Shown piece after piece: positions 10,394 through 18,643 of a stretch of 64,000 nt of DNA. The notes under the pieces were generated by a model, which searched no databases, was not told the DNA's origin, and worked only from the letters and a program-made list of their open reading frames with translations. The translations under genes were made by a program, and so were the position numbers. Location of the stretch: assembly GCA_963727545.1 (NCBI GenBank), contig CAVSGS010000010.1:1-64000 (forward strand), written 5' to 3'. How positions within the stretch are numbered: the stretch's first letter is position 1; each line of letters opens with the position of its first letter. The DNA is from Flexifilum sp963727545 (GTDB taxonomy: Bacteria; Chloroflexota; Anaerolineae; Aggregatilineales; Phototrophicaceae).

Positions 10394-12193
10394 ATGTTCC
10401 CGATTGCCCAGTTCAACCACCCGGATCGATCCAAACTTGCGCGCGTCTTTCCCAAAATTGATCGCCTCTACCGCGACTACGCCGAGCAGCATCAGCTTCC
10501 CGGTCTCGCTTACGGCATCGTCTGTGACGGCAGCCTGATCTTCGCCGGAGGGGTTGGCATCCAGAACGTCGAGACGCAGACGCCCGTCAGCCCCGACAGC
10601 GTCTTTCGGATCGCCTCGATGTCGAAGAGCTTCACGGCGATGGCACTGCTCAAGCTTCGCGACGCGGGCAAGCTGTACCTCGATGAAGCGGTCGCCACCT
10701 ATGTGCCGGAACTCGGCGACTTGGTCTACCCGACCCGCAACTCCGCCCCGATTACGGTGCGCAACCTGCTGACGATGAGTTCGGGACTGCCGCAAGACGA
10801 TCCTTGGGCGGATCGACACCTCGATTTCTCGCCGGAGCAGTTCTCGGCGTTGATGCGGCAGGGCTTAGCCTTCGCCAGCCCGCCGAACACGCGCTACGAG
10901 TATTCCAATCTAGGCTACGGCATTTTGGGGCGCGTGGTGACCAACGTCGCCCAAATACCCTACCAGCAGTACATTCAGCAGAACATCCTGCTGCCGTTGG
11001 GCATGACCTCCAGCACCTATGACGTGCATCAGGTCGATCCCGCGCGGCTGGCGTTGGGCTATCGGCTCCAAGACGGCGAGTGGATCGCCGATCCGCCGCT
11101 TGAGGATGGCGAATTCGGCTCGATGGGCGGTCTCTTCACAACCATCAATGATTTCTCGCGTTACATGGCATTCTTGCTCTCCGCCTTCCCCCCGCGCGAC
11201 GACGACGAAAGCGGACCGATTCGCCGCAGTTCCGCCCGCGAGATGCAGCAGCCTTGGCGACAGCGCCCGTCACGCGCGCCGCGCCTCCTGCCGGATGCCT
11301 TTACACAGACGCAAGCCGATGGCTATGGTTTCGGGCTGGGCTGCAGCGTTGATTCGCAGGTTGGTTACTCGGTTTCCCACGGCGGCGGCTTACCCGGCTA
11401 CGGTACGTTCTATCGTCTGCTGCCGGAGCGCAATCTCGGCTTGGTCGGTTTCGCCAACCTGACTTACACGTCGCCCGCACCGGCGATGAGTGAAGCCTTC
11501 ACCCTGCTGCTGAATTCGGGCGGAGCGCCCAAACGAACACTGCCGCCGTCGGCAGCCTTGCAGGCGGCACAGCAGACCATCACCAGCCTCTATGAGCAGT
11601 GGGACGACGACCTGATCGCCAGCCAAGCGACCAACTCATTCTTCATGTATCAGCCGGTGTTCCAAGATCAGCCGCTCACGGCGCGCCGCGAGCAGTTCGC
11701 CGCGCTGCGGAAAAGCTTCGGCAAGTGTCTCGCCGTCACGCCCATCGAGCCGGAGGACGCCTTACGCGGGCGTTGGTCGATGCGCTGCAGCAAAGGGCGC
11801 ATCAACTTTTTCGTGACCATGGCGTCATATGCGCCGCCCAAGATCCAGATGATGCAGTTGACCACCGTCCAGCCGCTCAGCCCGGCGCTCCAGCAGACAA
11901 TCGAGCAACTGGTGGAACTGCTCAACGCGTGGGACGACGCTCAAGCGAAGGCGCTGTTCGCCCGGACCGCCAAGCCGAAAACGCTGGGCAGCCAGTTCGC
12001 GGCGATCCACGCGATCTATGGCGATCTGCGTCTCGGCGATCCGCTCGCCAGTGATGGAAAAACGCAGGCACAGGTTCGGCTAGATGGTCGGCACAGCGCG
12101 GTCGAGCTGAAGGTTGAGGTCAGCCCGCGTACCGGCAAAGTGACAAAGGTGACGTTGACCACGCCGCCCGATACGAGCTATTTCGCGATGTAA
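10394..12193 (+). CDS. Class C beta-lactamase-type serine hydrolase (S12 family)
   Basis: A 599-residue serine hydrolase. The catalytic set is complete: S75-x-x-K78 in SMSKS, Y170-S-N172, and HGG near residue 329. No signal peptide is visible, so it is probably cytoplasmic, unlike the related exported protein at 38595. The last ~150 residues form a separate, unnamed alpha/beta domain with a NTF2-like feel (LNAWDDAQAKALF). The family includes D,D-peptidases, esterases and beta-lactamases; the substrate is not readable here. The ATG at 10394 follows GGAG, while the longer in-frame extension to 10127 has no support. Confidence 0.82.
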   Translation: MFPIAQFNHPDRSKLARVFPKIDRLYRDYAEQHQLPGLAYGIVCDGSLIFAGGVGIQNVETQTPVSPDSVFRIASMSKSFTAMALLKLRDAGKLYLDEAVATYVPELGDLVYPTRNSAPITVRNLLTMSSGLPQDDPWADRHLDFSPEQFSALMRQGLAFASPPNTRYEYSNLGYGILGRVVTNVAQIPYQQYIQQNILLPLGMTSSTYDVHQVDPARLALGYRLQDGEWIADPPLEDGEFGSMGGLFTTINDFSRYMAFLLSAFPPRDDDESGPIRRSSAREMQQPWRQRPSRAPRLLPDAFTQTQADGYGFGLGCSVDSQVGYSVSHGGGLPGYGTFYRLLPERNLGLVGFANLTYTSPAPAMSEAFTLLLNSGGAPKRTLPPSAALQAAQQTITSLYEQWDDDLIASQATNSFFMYQPVFQDQPLTARREQFAALRKSFGKCLAVTPIEPEDALRGRWSMRCSKGRINFFVTMASYAPPKIQMMQLTTVQPLSPALQQTIEQLVELLNAWDDAQAKALFARTAKPKTLGSQFAAIHAIYGDLRLGDPLASDGKTQAQVRLDGRHSAVELKVEVSPRTGKVTKVTLTTPPDTSYFAM

Positions 12194-12205
12194 TTGAGCT
12201 TAGTT

Positions 12206-12227
12206 GGGGCGCGCCGCCGTGCGCCCC
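12206..12227. repeat. GGGGCGC palindrome (family 1 copy)
   Basis: Arms GGGGCGC and GCGCCCC enclose 8 bases. The core resembles the copy at 63526-63553. It sits between two convergent genes and could also act as a terminator hairpin. Confidence 0.5.
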
Positions 12228-12256
12228 GATAATTTGATTTAGGGGCACGGAGCCGC

Positions 12257-14446
12257 TCAATTGAATTGCCCGACCATGTACTCGGCGGCGATGTAGGCGA
12301 AGGTCAGCCCGGCGCTCAAGGTGCCGCCACCACCGGGATAACCACCGGCGAGGGGGCTGCCAGCCGTGTTGCCGATCGCGTAAAGTCCGGGGATCACCTT
12401 GCCCCAGACGTTGAGCACCTGCGCGAAGGAATTGACGTGCAGTCCACCGCACGTTCCCAGCGCGCCGGGCCAAATCGGGGTGCCATAGAACGGCGGCTCC
12501 AAGATCGGCGCGAGACAGACGTTGGCAAGATCGGGGCGGGTATCATCGCCGCCGGTGATCTGGTCGAAAGCCGACTCGCCGCGATGGAATTCCGCGTCGA
12601 CGCCGAGCCTCGCCATCTGGTTGAAGCTTTCGATGGTTTCTGCCAAGTTGTCGGCGTCGATCTGGAGCGCGAGCGCCAGTTCGCGCAAGCTGTCCGCCCG
12701 GTGAATCCACGACGGCAGCGGGCGACCGGGCGCGAACGATGCCAGTGAGTAGCGCTGCCGGTGCTGCGCATCGATGATGACGTAGCTCGGAATATTGACG
12801 TATTCATAGGTGCCGGTATCAAAGGTGTAGAACGTGCGCGTGACCGCATCATAGGGACCCGCCTCGTTCATGATCCGTGCCCCACGCTTGTTCACAATGA
12901 TGGCACCCGGTCGTCCAGTCTCGTTGGCGAGCGCGTTCACCGCCGTGTTATTTTCCGTATCGTAGAAGACGGGCCAGCCCCAGCGCTCGTTCATGTGCCG
13001 CAGCCCCGCCCCGATTGCCATCCCCATCAGGTGACCGTCGCCGGTATTGGTCTTGACCGCGCTGGTGTAATGGAGCGGACCACGCAGGAAGTTGCGTGCC
13101 ATCGCTTCGTTGTGGTCGAAGCCACCGGCAGCCAGCACGACACCCCGTTCCGCCTTGATGTTCAGGTCGCCCTGTGCCGTTTCGGCGACAATGCCGACGA
13201 CCACGCCATCCTCATCGACGACCAGTCGCTGCGCGCTCGTTTCGAGCAGGAATTCGACACCACGCGCCCGCGCCGCCTCGACCATCCGCCGCGACAGCCC
13301 GGCACCATACAGCGGTTGATCGGCGTCGACGGGTTGAAGACTCCGCCCACGCGCCTTGCCGCCCGGAAACGACGGGTAGTAGTCGTTGAAACTGGGCAGC
13401 AGCGCCCAATCAATGCCGATCCGCTGCAAAAACGCGATCGCTTCATTGCAGTGATCGACGAAGCTCTCGCACAATTCCGGATCTGCCTGCCCTAAGGTAG
13501 CATGGCGGATGTATTCGAGCGCTTCCGCGCGCGAATCCGGGATTTGGGCAGCACGCATCAGGTCGTTATTGGGAATCCAGAGCGCGCCGCCCGAAATCGC
13601 CATCGTTCCGCCCAGCGTCGGCGCTTTTTCGAGGACGACGACTTTGAGACCTAAATCAGCGGCGCGGAGTGCTGCCATCAACCCGGTGCCGCTGCCGACG
13701 ACGACGACGTCGGCAGTTTGGTGCCAGACCGTCGTTGCCGCCGGATGAGCATCGTAGGCTTGGCTAGTGAAACTGCCTGCTGCCTCCGGCGTGTTGGGTG
13801 GTTCCAACAGACCTTTGCTGAGCGCGTACTGAACCAGTTCCGCCCGGTGATTCAGCCCTAACTTGAGCATCAGGCGCTGGCGATAGGTATCGACCGTCTT
13901 GGCGCTGATGAACAACCGCTCGCCGATCTCGCGGCTGGAATAGCCCTGAACGGTTTGGACGAGGACTTCGTGCTCGCGCTCGCTCAGCGTATCCAGCCGA
14001 TCTTCGGTTGACGATCCGATCCCCCGCTGGTAATCGAGCATCACCTGCATCGCCGGTCCGTAGAAATAGGGTTCGCCCGCGTAGACCCGCCGGATCGCTT
14101 GGATCAGTTCGACATCGGCGGCGCTCTTGAGCACGTAGCCGGAACTGCCCGCGCGGATGGCGCGTAGAATGTACTGCTCTTCAGTGTGCATGGTGAGCAC
14201 CAACGTCTTCACAGTGTGAAAACGGTTGCTGAGATATTGGAGCGCGTCCAGCCCGCTCATCACCGGCATACTGAGATCCAGCACGACGATGTCCGGGACA
14301 AGCGCCTCAACTTCGCGCAGTACTTCGCTGCCGTTCGCCGCCTCGCCGACAACCTGAATGTCCGGTTCGGCATTCAGCAGTGCGGTCAACCCGGCACGCA
14401 GGACGGTATGATCGTCCGCCAAGACGACACGGATAACGGGTTTCAT
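12257..14446 (-). CDS. NarL-type response regulator fused to a KstD/fumarate reductase-like flavoprotein
   Basis: A 729-residue fusion in one uninterrupted frame. Residues 1-120 are a receiver domain (D11-D12, phospho-acceptor D57, K107). Residues ~153-212 are a LuxR-type HTH (LSEREHEVL, SAKTVDTYRQRL). A 30-residue linker leads to an FAD_binding_2 domain from 245 to the end: dinucleotide motif GSGTG at 251-255, and the C-terminal GTCGGLHVN and GGYPGGGGTL motifs of the 3-ketosteroid dehydrogenase/fumarate reductase flavoproteins. This half is clearly paralogous to the Tat-exported protein at 18644 but lacks an export signal, so it should be cytoplasmic. The start overlaps the kinase stop (ATGA), so this is the kinase's cognate regulator. 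The flavin domain could sense redox state or the substrate, or could be an enzyme; neither can be shown from sequence. Confidence 0.9.
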   Translation of the reverse strand: MKPVIRVVLADDHTVLRAGLTALLNAEPDIQVVGEAANGSEVLREVEALVPDIVVLDLSMPVMSGLDALQYLSNRFHTVKTLVLTMHTEEQYILRAIRAGSSGYVLKSAADVELIQAIRRVYAGEPYFYGPAMQVMLDYQRGIGSSTEDRLDTLSEREHEVLVQTVQGYSSREIGERLFISAKTVDTYRQRLMLKLGLNHRAELVQYALSKGLLEPPNTPEAAGSFTSQAYDAHPAATTVWHQTADVVVVGSGTGLMAALRAADLGLKVVVLEKAPTLGGTMAISGGALWIPNNDLMRAAQIPDSRAEALEYIRHATLGQADPELCESFVDHCNEAIAFLQRIGIDWALLPSFNDYYPSFPGGKARGRSLQPVDADQPLYGAGLSRRMVEAARARGVEFLLETSAQRLVVDEDGVVVGIVAETAQGDLNIKAERGVVLAAGGFDHNEAMARNFLRGPLHYTSAVKTNTGDGHLMGMAIGAGLRHMNERWGWPVFYDTENNTAVNALANETGRPGAIIVNKRGARIMNEAGPYDAVTRTFYTFDTGTYEYVNIPSYVIIDAQHRQRYSLASFAPGRPLPSWIHRADSLRELALALQIDADNLAETIESFNQMARLGVDAEFHRGESAFDQITGGDDTRPDLANVCLAPILEPPFYGTPIWPGALGTCGGLHVNSFAQVLNVWGKVIPGLYAIGNTAGSPLAGGYPGGGGTLSAGLTFAYIAAEYMVGQFN

Positions 14447-15603
14447 ATGACCGGCACTTTCGGCTCTAGCGTGACGTCGACGTCAACCCGCAGCCGCGTC
14501 CCCTGACCGGGCGCCGATGCCAGCGTGAGCGTCCCGCCGATCAGTTCGACGCGCTCGCGGATGCCCAGCAAGCCGACGCCGCTGTCCGCTTGGCGCAGCG
14601 CGAATTCAGGATCGAAACCACAGCCGTCGTCGATGACGCTCAAGCACAGAATGTCCTCGACCTGCTCCAAACGCACGGAGACTTTGGTGGCATTGGCATG
14701 ACGAGCGACGTTCGTCAGCGCCTCTTGCACGACCCGGTAAAGAGCGAGTTCAGTGTCTTGGAGCAGCCGGAAATCTTCCGGGACGTCGGCGGTGAAGACC
14801 ACGTCGAGATTGGTTTTGCGCCGAAACATTTTGATGTGACCTTCCAACGTCGGCACCAGCCCTAAATCATCCAAGGTTCGGGGACGCAAATCACGCGCCA
14901 AACGGCGCACCTCTTCCAGCGTGCCCAGCACGATTTCGCGCAGTTCGTGCGCTTGAGCGGTCATCGCTTTCGGGTCGTGCTGGTTTTCCAGCACCTTGAG
15001 TTGAACGAGCAGCGCCGTCAGCGCTTGCCCGGTTTCGTCGTGCAGTTCGCGGCTGATCCGCTCGCGCTCCTGCTCCTGCGCCGTGACCGCCTGCGCCAGC
15101 AGCCGCGCCCGCGTCATATCACGCTGTTTGAGTTCCTCGCCCAACTGCGAAAGCTCTTCGTTCCGGGCGCTCAAGCGCAGGTTGGTTGCTTCCAGCGTTT
15201 GCTGCGAGCACACCAAACGGTCGATCATCAAGTTGAACGCGCGCGCGAGTTCGCCGAATTCGTCATTTGCCCGGACGGGGATGCGCTGCGAGAGGTCGCC
15301 CTGATGCACGAGGCGGGCAACGCGCGTGGAGTCGATCACCGGGCGCGTCAGGACGTCGGTCAGCAGCCAAGCAATCACCGTCCCGGCGATCACCGCTGCG
15401 GCAGCGAGCACGACTAACTCGGTCAGCACGATCGAAGGGGCGACGCCCTGCTGAATCTCGTTCAGCCGGACGTTAAACCAGATCAGCGTGCCCAGACCGG
15501 CGGCGCTCAGCGCGACGACGGCGATGCCGACGATCTTGGTTCGTACCGGAACCCGGTTCGCTCTAGCGAGGACCCGTTCTAAAATTGTACTCACGGAGCG
15601 CAC
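14443..15603 (-). CDS. NarX/DegS-type sensor histidine kinase
   Basis: A 386-residue membrane kinase. Two membrane helices (residues ~23-44 and ~58-82) enclose only about 13 exposed residues, so there is almost no extracytoplasmic sensor. A HAMP domain follows (RPVIDSTRVARLV, DEFGELARAFNLMIDRL), then a coiled coil and a HisKA_3 box with H188 in RISRELHDETGQAL. The HATPase has an N-box (VVQEALTNVARHA), a DDGCGFD motif and GLLGIRERVE. The start lies 118 bases after the cytochrome b gene and the stop overlaps the regulator gene. The tiny sensor loop suggests that it reads membrane or redox state, or a partner protein, rather than a dissolved ligand. Confidence 0.93.
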   Translation of the reverse strand: MRSVSTILERVLARANRVPVRTKIVGIAVVALSAAGLGTLIWFNVRLNEIQQGVAPSIVLTELVVLAAAAVIAGTVIAWLLTDVLTRPVIDSTRVARLVHQGDLSQRIPVRANDEFGELARAFNLMIDRLVCSQQTLEATNLRLSARNEELSQLGEELKQRDMTRARLLAQAVTAQEQERERISRELHDETGQALTALLVQLKVLENQHDPKAMTAQAHELREIVLGTLEEVRRLARDLRPRTLDDLGLVPTLEGHIKMFRRKTNLDVVFTADVPEDFRLLQDTELALYRVVQEALTNVARHANATKVSVRLEQVEDILCLSVIDDGCGFDPEFALRQADSGVGLLGIRERVELIGGTLTLASAPGQGTRLRVDVDVTLEPKVPVI

Positions 15604-15721
15604 GTCACTTCTCCCACGCGGATTAAAGCGTTCTCCCTAGCCTCAGAGTAAGCCGGTTCGCTTTCCGCTGCCAGTGTGCAATGACGGTCTTGCCCGGTGA
15701 GCTTAGTCAACACGCAGATCG

Positions 15722-16879
15722 CTAATTCTGCGGAGCGCCATTCTGGATCCAGAGCGTCAGCTTGACCAACTCATCGCTGGTGAACTCGACCGGGTGTCCG
15801 GCAGCAGCGAGGTGGACGATTACGCCGCTGTGTGCCGGATCTCTAGGGGTGATCGCGGGCAGCGACGAGCCGCCCAGCAGGGCTTTGTCGTAGCTCGCCA
15901 AGTTCAGACCGGCAAGCGGCGTCGTACCACCGTGACAGAAAGCGCACTTGACCGCCAACAGCTCACCGACCCCATCGTCCCAACTCGTCATCGGCGCGTC
16001 AAACGTCGCCCGATCCGGCGTTGGTAGCGCCGGTGGCGGGACGAACGCGCGGACAGCCTCCAGCGGCGGACGGGTCTCAATCGCGGTGTGTTCGTAGCCG
16101 AGGAAAAAGACGACGGAACCAATCGCCAGCAGCACGAGCACGCCATAGACCGTCAGATAGACCCGGCGTCGCCAGCCGAGCCAGCGATCGGCGTGAGCGT
16201 CGGTTGCTCCGCCGGACGCATCAGCGGTACGCGCTGCCAGTTCGAGCGGATGCTCGTCGCGCATCTCCGCTTCGTTCAGGTAGCCGGTAAACATGCTCTT
16301 GTTGAAGTGGCGCAGATGGACGTGATACAGGTGCCACACAATGATCGCCAGCACCGCCAGCAGCGCTTCGCCGCCGTGCACCGCTTTCGCCGCGAGGACC
16401 CACTCGCCCGGCAGTACCTTCGTCACCGAGATCGGGTTCCAGAGCACGAAGCCGGTGGCGATCATGACAATCGTGCCCCAGACCAACGCGAGGTACTCGA
16501 ATTTCTCCTCGACGGTGTAACGTCCCTGCTGCGGCTTTTCTCCGCGCAAGCCGAGATTGTATAGGAAGGCGTGCAGGAAGTTGCGCAGATCGGTCGGGTA
16601 AAGCATCAAATCAGCGTGATAGCGCCGGACGATCAGGTTAAAGCCGACCAGCCCAACGTGGTAGATCGTCTCAAAGACCAGCGTCGTCGCCGCGATCCGG
16701 TGGATCATGCGGACGCTCTCGATGCCGCCGAGAAAACCGACGACAGCGGTCGTTACCGCCGACGGACCGAGTTTCTGGACCAGCCCGGTGACCGCGAGCG
16801 TCGTGAAGCTCAGGACTAGGAGCCAGTGTTCGAGACGATACTTCAGTGGAAAGCGCAGATAGCGGCGCTCGGATTGCAT
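15722..16879 (-). CDS. Membrane cytochrome b with C-terminal cytochrome c heme site
   Basis: A 385-residue protein. The N-terminal two-thirds resembles the di-heme cytochrome b of formate dehydrogenase or Ni/Fe hydrogenase (YRLEHWL with H18, MIHRI, IYHVG, AVHGGE, WHLYHVHLRH), which oxidises or reduces quinone at the membrane. A further membrane helix (~248-268) leads to an exported tail with one c-type heme motif, CAFCH at residues 312-316, in a short cytochrome c-like domain. The nine-heme cytochrome gene ends one base before this gene begins, so they are co-transcribed. Likely role: quinol-to-cytochrome electron transfer for the cluster's exported flavoprotein. Confidence 0.85.
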   Translation of the reverse strand: MQSERRYLRFPLKYRLEHWLLVLSFTTLAVTGLVQKLGPSAVTTAVVGFLGGIESVRMIHRIAATTLVFETIYHVGLVGFNLIVRRYHADLMLYPTDLRNFLHAFLYNLGLRGEKPQQGRYTVEEKFEYLALVWGTIVMIATGFVLWNPISVTKVLPGEWVLAAKAVHGGEALLAVLAIIVWHLYHVHLRHFNKSMFTGYLNEAEMRDEHPLELAARTADASGGATDAHADRWLGWRRRVYLTVYGVLVLLAIGSVVFFLGYEHTAIETRPPLEAVRAFVPPPALPTPDRATFDAPMTSWDDGVGELLAVKCAFCHGGTTPLAGLNLASYDKALLGGSSLPAITPRDPAHSGVIVHLAAAGHPVEFTSDELVKLTLWIQNGAPQN

Positions 16880-16880
16880 T

Positions 16881-18497
16881 TCAACGCTCCTTATCGCGCT
16901 TGGAACGACGACGACGCACGTCCGCCACGACGAACACCCCTAGCCCGCCAATGATGGCGGGGATCGCGATCGTGTAGGCAAGGTTCGCCACCGCGATCAC
17001 CGGCGTACGCTCGAAACTCGGCGAATAATGGCTGAGCCAAGCCGACGAGAAATTAGTCGTCGCATCAGGATGGCAGCGGCGGCAGGTATTGATCAGGTTT
17101 GCCTTGATGACCGGGCTGTCAGCGTCAGTCACGGTCATGATGTTATGGACGCCGTGACAGTCAGCGCAGACCGGGGTATTGAAACTCTGATCCGGCGAGT
17201 TCGCCTGAAAGAGACTGACCGTAGTGCCGTGAAAATCGGCGACGTAGGTCTGAAAGACGTCGGTGCTGATGTCGTATTTCGCCATCAGCGTCTCGTCGGC
17301 GTGACAGCGCGCACAAATCTGCGGCGAAAACAGCAGGAATGAACTATCGGTCGTCGGTCCCTTTGTGCTGTGAACGCCGTGACAATCAGCGCAGGCAGCG
17401 GCGTCATTGCTGCCGGTAAGGACGGATTGACCATGCACGCTTTGGGAATAAGCCGCGTAGATATCGGCGTGACAGCCGGAGCACATCTGCGCGCTCACGG
17501 CGGCGCTGCCCGGCAGCGGCTCGTGCGTGATCTCGTCGGTGATGCGCTGAACCGCATGTCCGGTATGGCAGTCCGAGCAGGTCGCGGCATTCTCGACTCC
17601 GCGCGCCATCAGCGCTATGTGCAGGTCATCCTTCGTCTCGTCGTACTTGTCGGTATGGCAGCGCGCGCAGGACGTCGCCAGCTCGATCACCAGTTCCCGG
17701 CTCGTCTGCGCCGTGACCTCAGAATGCGGATACTCGTTCATGCCGACGTGACAGCGAATACAGCGATACCCGTCGGTGCCATGCTGACCGTGAACCGAGT
17801 CCTTATAAGCCTCCTCGTCAACCGACACCGAGATGACTTCTCCGGAGGGAAGCCCCATTTGTAGATACGGGTTGGCGTGACAGCCGAGGCAGTATTCCGC
17901 CGATGGCTGCCCTTCGCCCTGATAGCTAATGACCGAACTCGCCGCGTTGTCAAAGATCGAGACGTAAGGCGTCGGCTGCGCGACCGCGCCACCGGCAGCG
18001 CCGGAGTTCGCCGGAGCGCCGGAATTCTGCGTATCGAAGATCGACGGAACGCGGGTCGGCGCTGGCGCGGAGGCGGGCGGAACGGCGGTGCTCGCTGCCG
18101 ACGATCCCGGCGAGTCAAACACGGACGTATAGCGCGTCACCTGCGGCACGGGCGTAGCTGACGCCGCGCTGTCGGCGGGTACAATCGGGCTTGCTTGACC
18201 GGCGGGCGCAGGCGCATCGAAGATCGAGGTGTAGCGGGTCACTTGAGGAACGACCGTCGCCGCTGACTCAATCGTCACCGCCTCAGTAACCTCGGTAGCT
18301 GCGGCTGGCTCGACCGCTGCCGGTGCTGAAGTCGCCGCTGAGTCGAAAATAGAAACGTAGCGCGTCGGCGGCTGATCGCCGCTCTGCGCGTGTACCGTCG
18401 CTGCAAGACCAAGTCCAACCAGCAGCAGAGCAGCGCCAGCGAGGGCGAATGCTCGTGCGAGGCTTAGATAGCGCGTCCGATGTGTACCTGAAGTCAT
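16881..18497 (-). CDS. Membrane-anchored nine-heme cytochrome c with SIFD repeats
   Basis: A 538-residue exported protein: signal-like hydrophobic N-terminus, a low-complexity Ala/Pro/Ser/Val region with five copies of a xYxSIFD-like motif, nine CxxCH heme sites (CLGCH, CIRCH, CARCH, CSDCH, CSGCH, CADCH, CARCH, CADCH, CRRCH), and a C-terminal membrane helix with a basic stop (VVADVRRRR). The heme part resembles doubled CxxCH/cytochrome c3-like modules that move electrons outside the cytoplasm. The ATG at 18497 is used; the extension to 18584 would put charged residues before the signal. The SIFD repeats have no known role to me. Confidence 0.87.
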   Translation of the reverse strand: MTSGTHRTRYLSLARAFALAGAALLLVGLGLAATVHAQSGDQPPTRYVSIFDSAATSAPAAVEPAAATEVTEAVTIESAATVVPQVTRYTSIFDAPAPAGQASPIVPADSAASATPVPQVTRYTSVFDSPGSSAASTAVPPASAPAPTRVPSIFDTQNSGAPANSGAAGGAVAQPTPYVSIFDNAASSVISYQGEGQPSAEYCLGCHANPYLQMGLPSGEVISVSVDEEAYKDSVHGQHGTDGYRCIRCHVGMNEYPHSEVTAQTSRELVIELATSCARCHTDKYDETKDDLHIALMARGVENAATCSDCHTGHAVQRITDEITHEPLPGSAAVSAQMCSGCHADIYAAYSQSVHGQSVLTGSNDAAACADCHGVHSTKGPTTDSSFLLFSPQICARCHADETLMAKYDISTDVFQTYVADFHGTTVSLFQANSPDQSFNTPVCADCHGVHNIMTVTDADSPVIKANLINTCRRCHPDATTNFSSAWLSHYSPSFERTPVIAVANLAYTIAIPAIIGGLGVFVVADVRRRRSKRDKER

Positions 18498-18643
18498 AAC
18501 CAATCCAAGAATAAAGCCGTCAGTCTCTAAAATTCGCAGCGACGTTTTTCGGTTGGCTCTGGCTAGGAGCACCGATCCAACCAACCGGATCGACGCTCCT
18601 AGCCGCGTTTACAGCGACGATAAAGTCGCTGGACATACGAAAT

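Noticed and set aside
13740..13800. The response regulator and flavoprotein as two genes joined by an error
   Set aside because: The linker frame is open and the nearest alternative stop and start would need two shifts; kept as a fusion but flagged for read checking.
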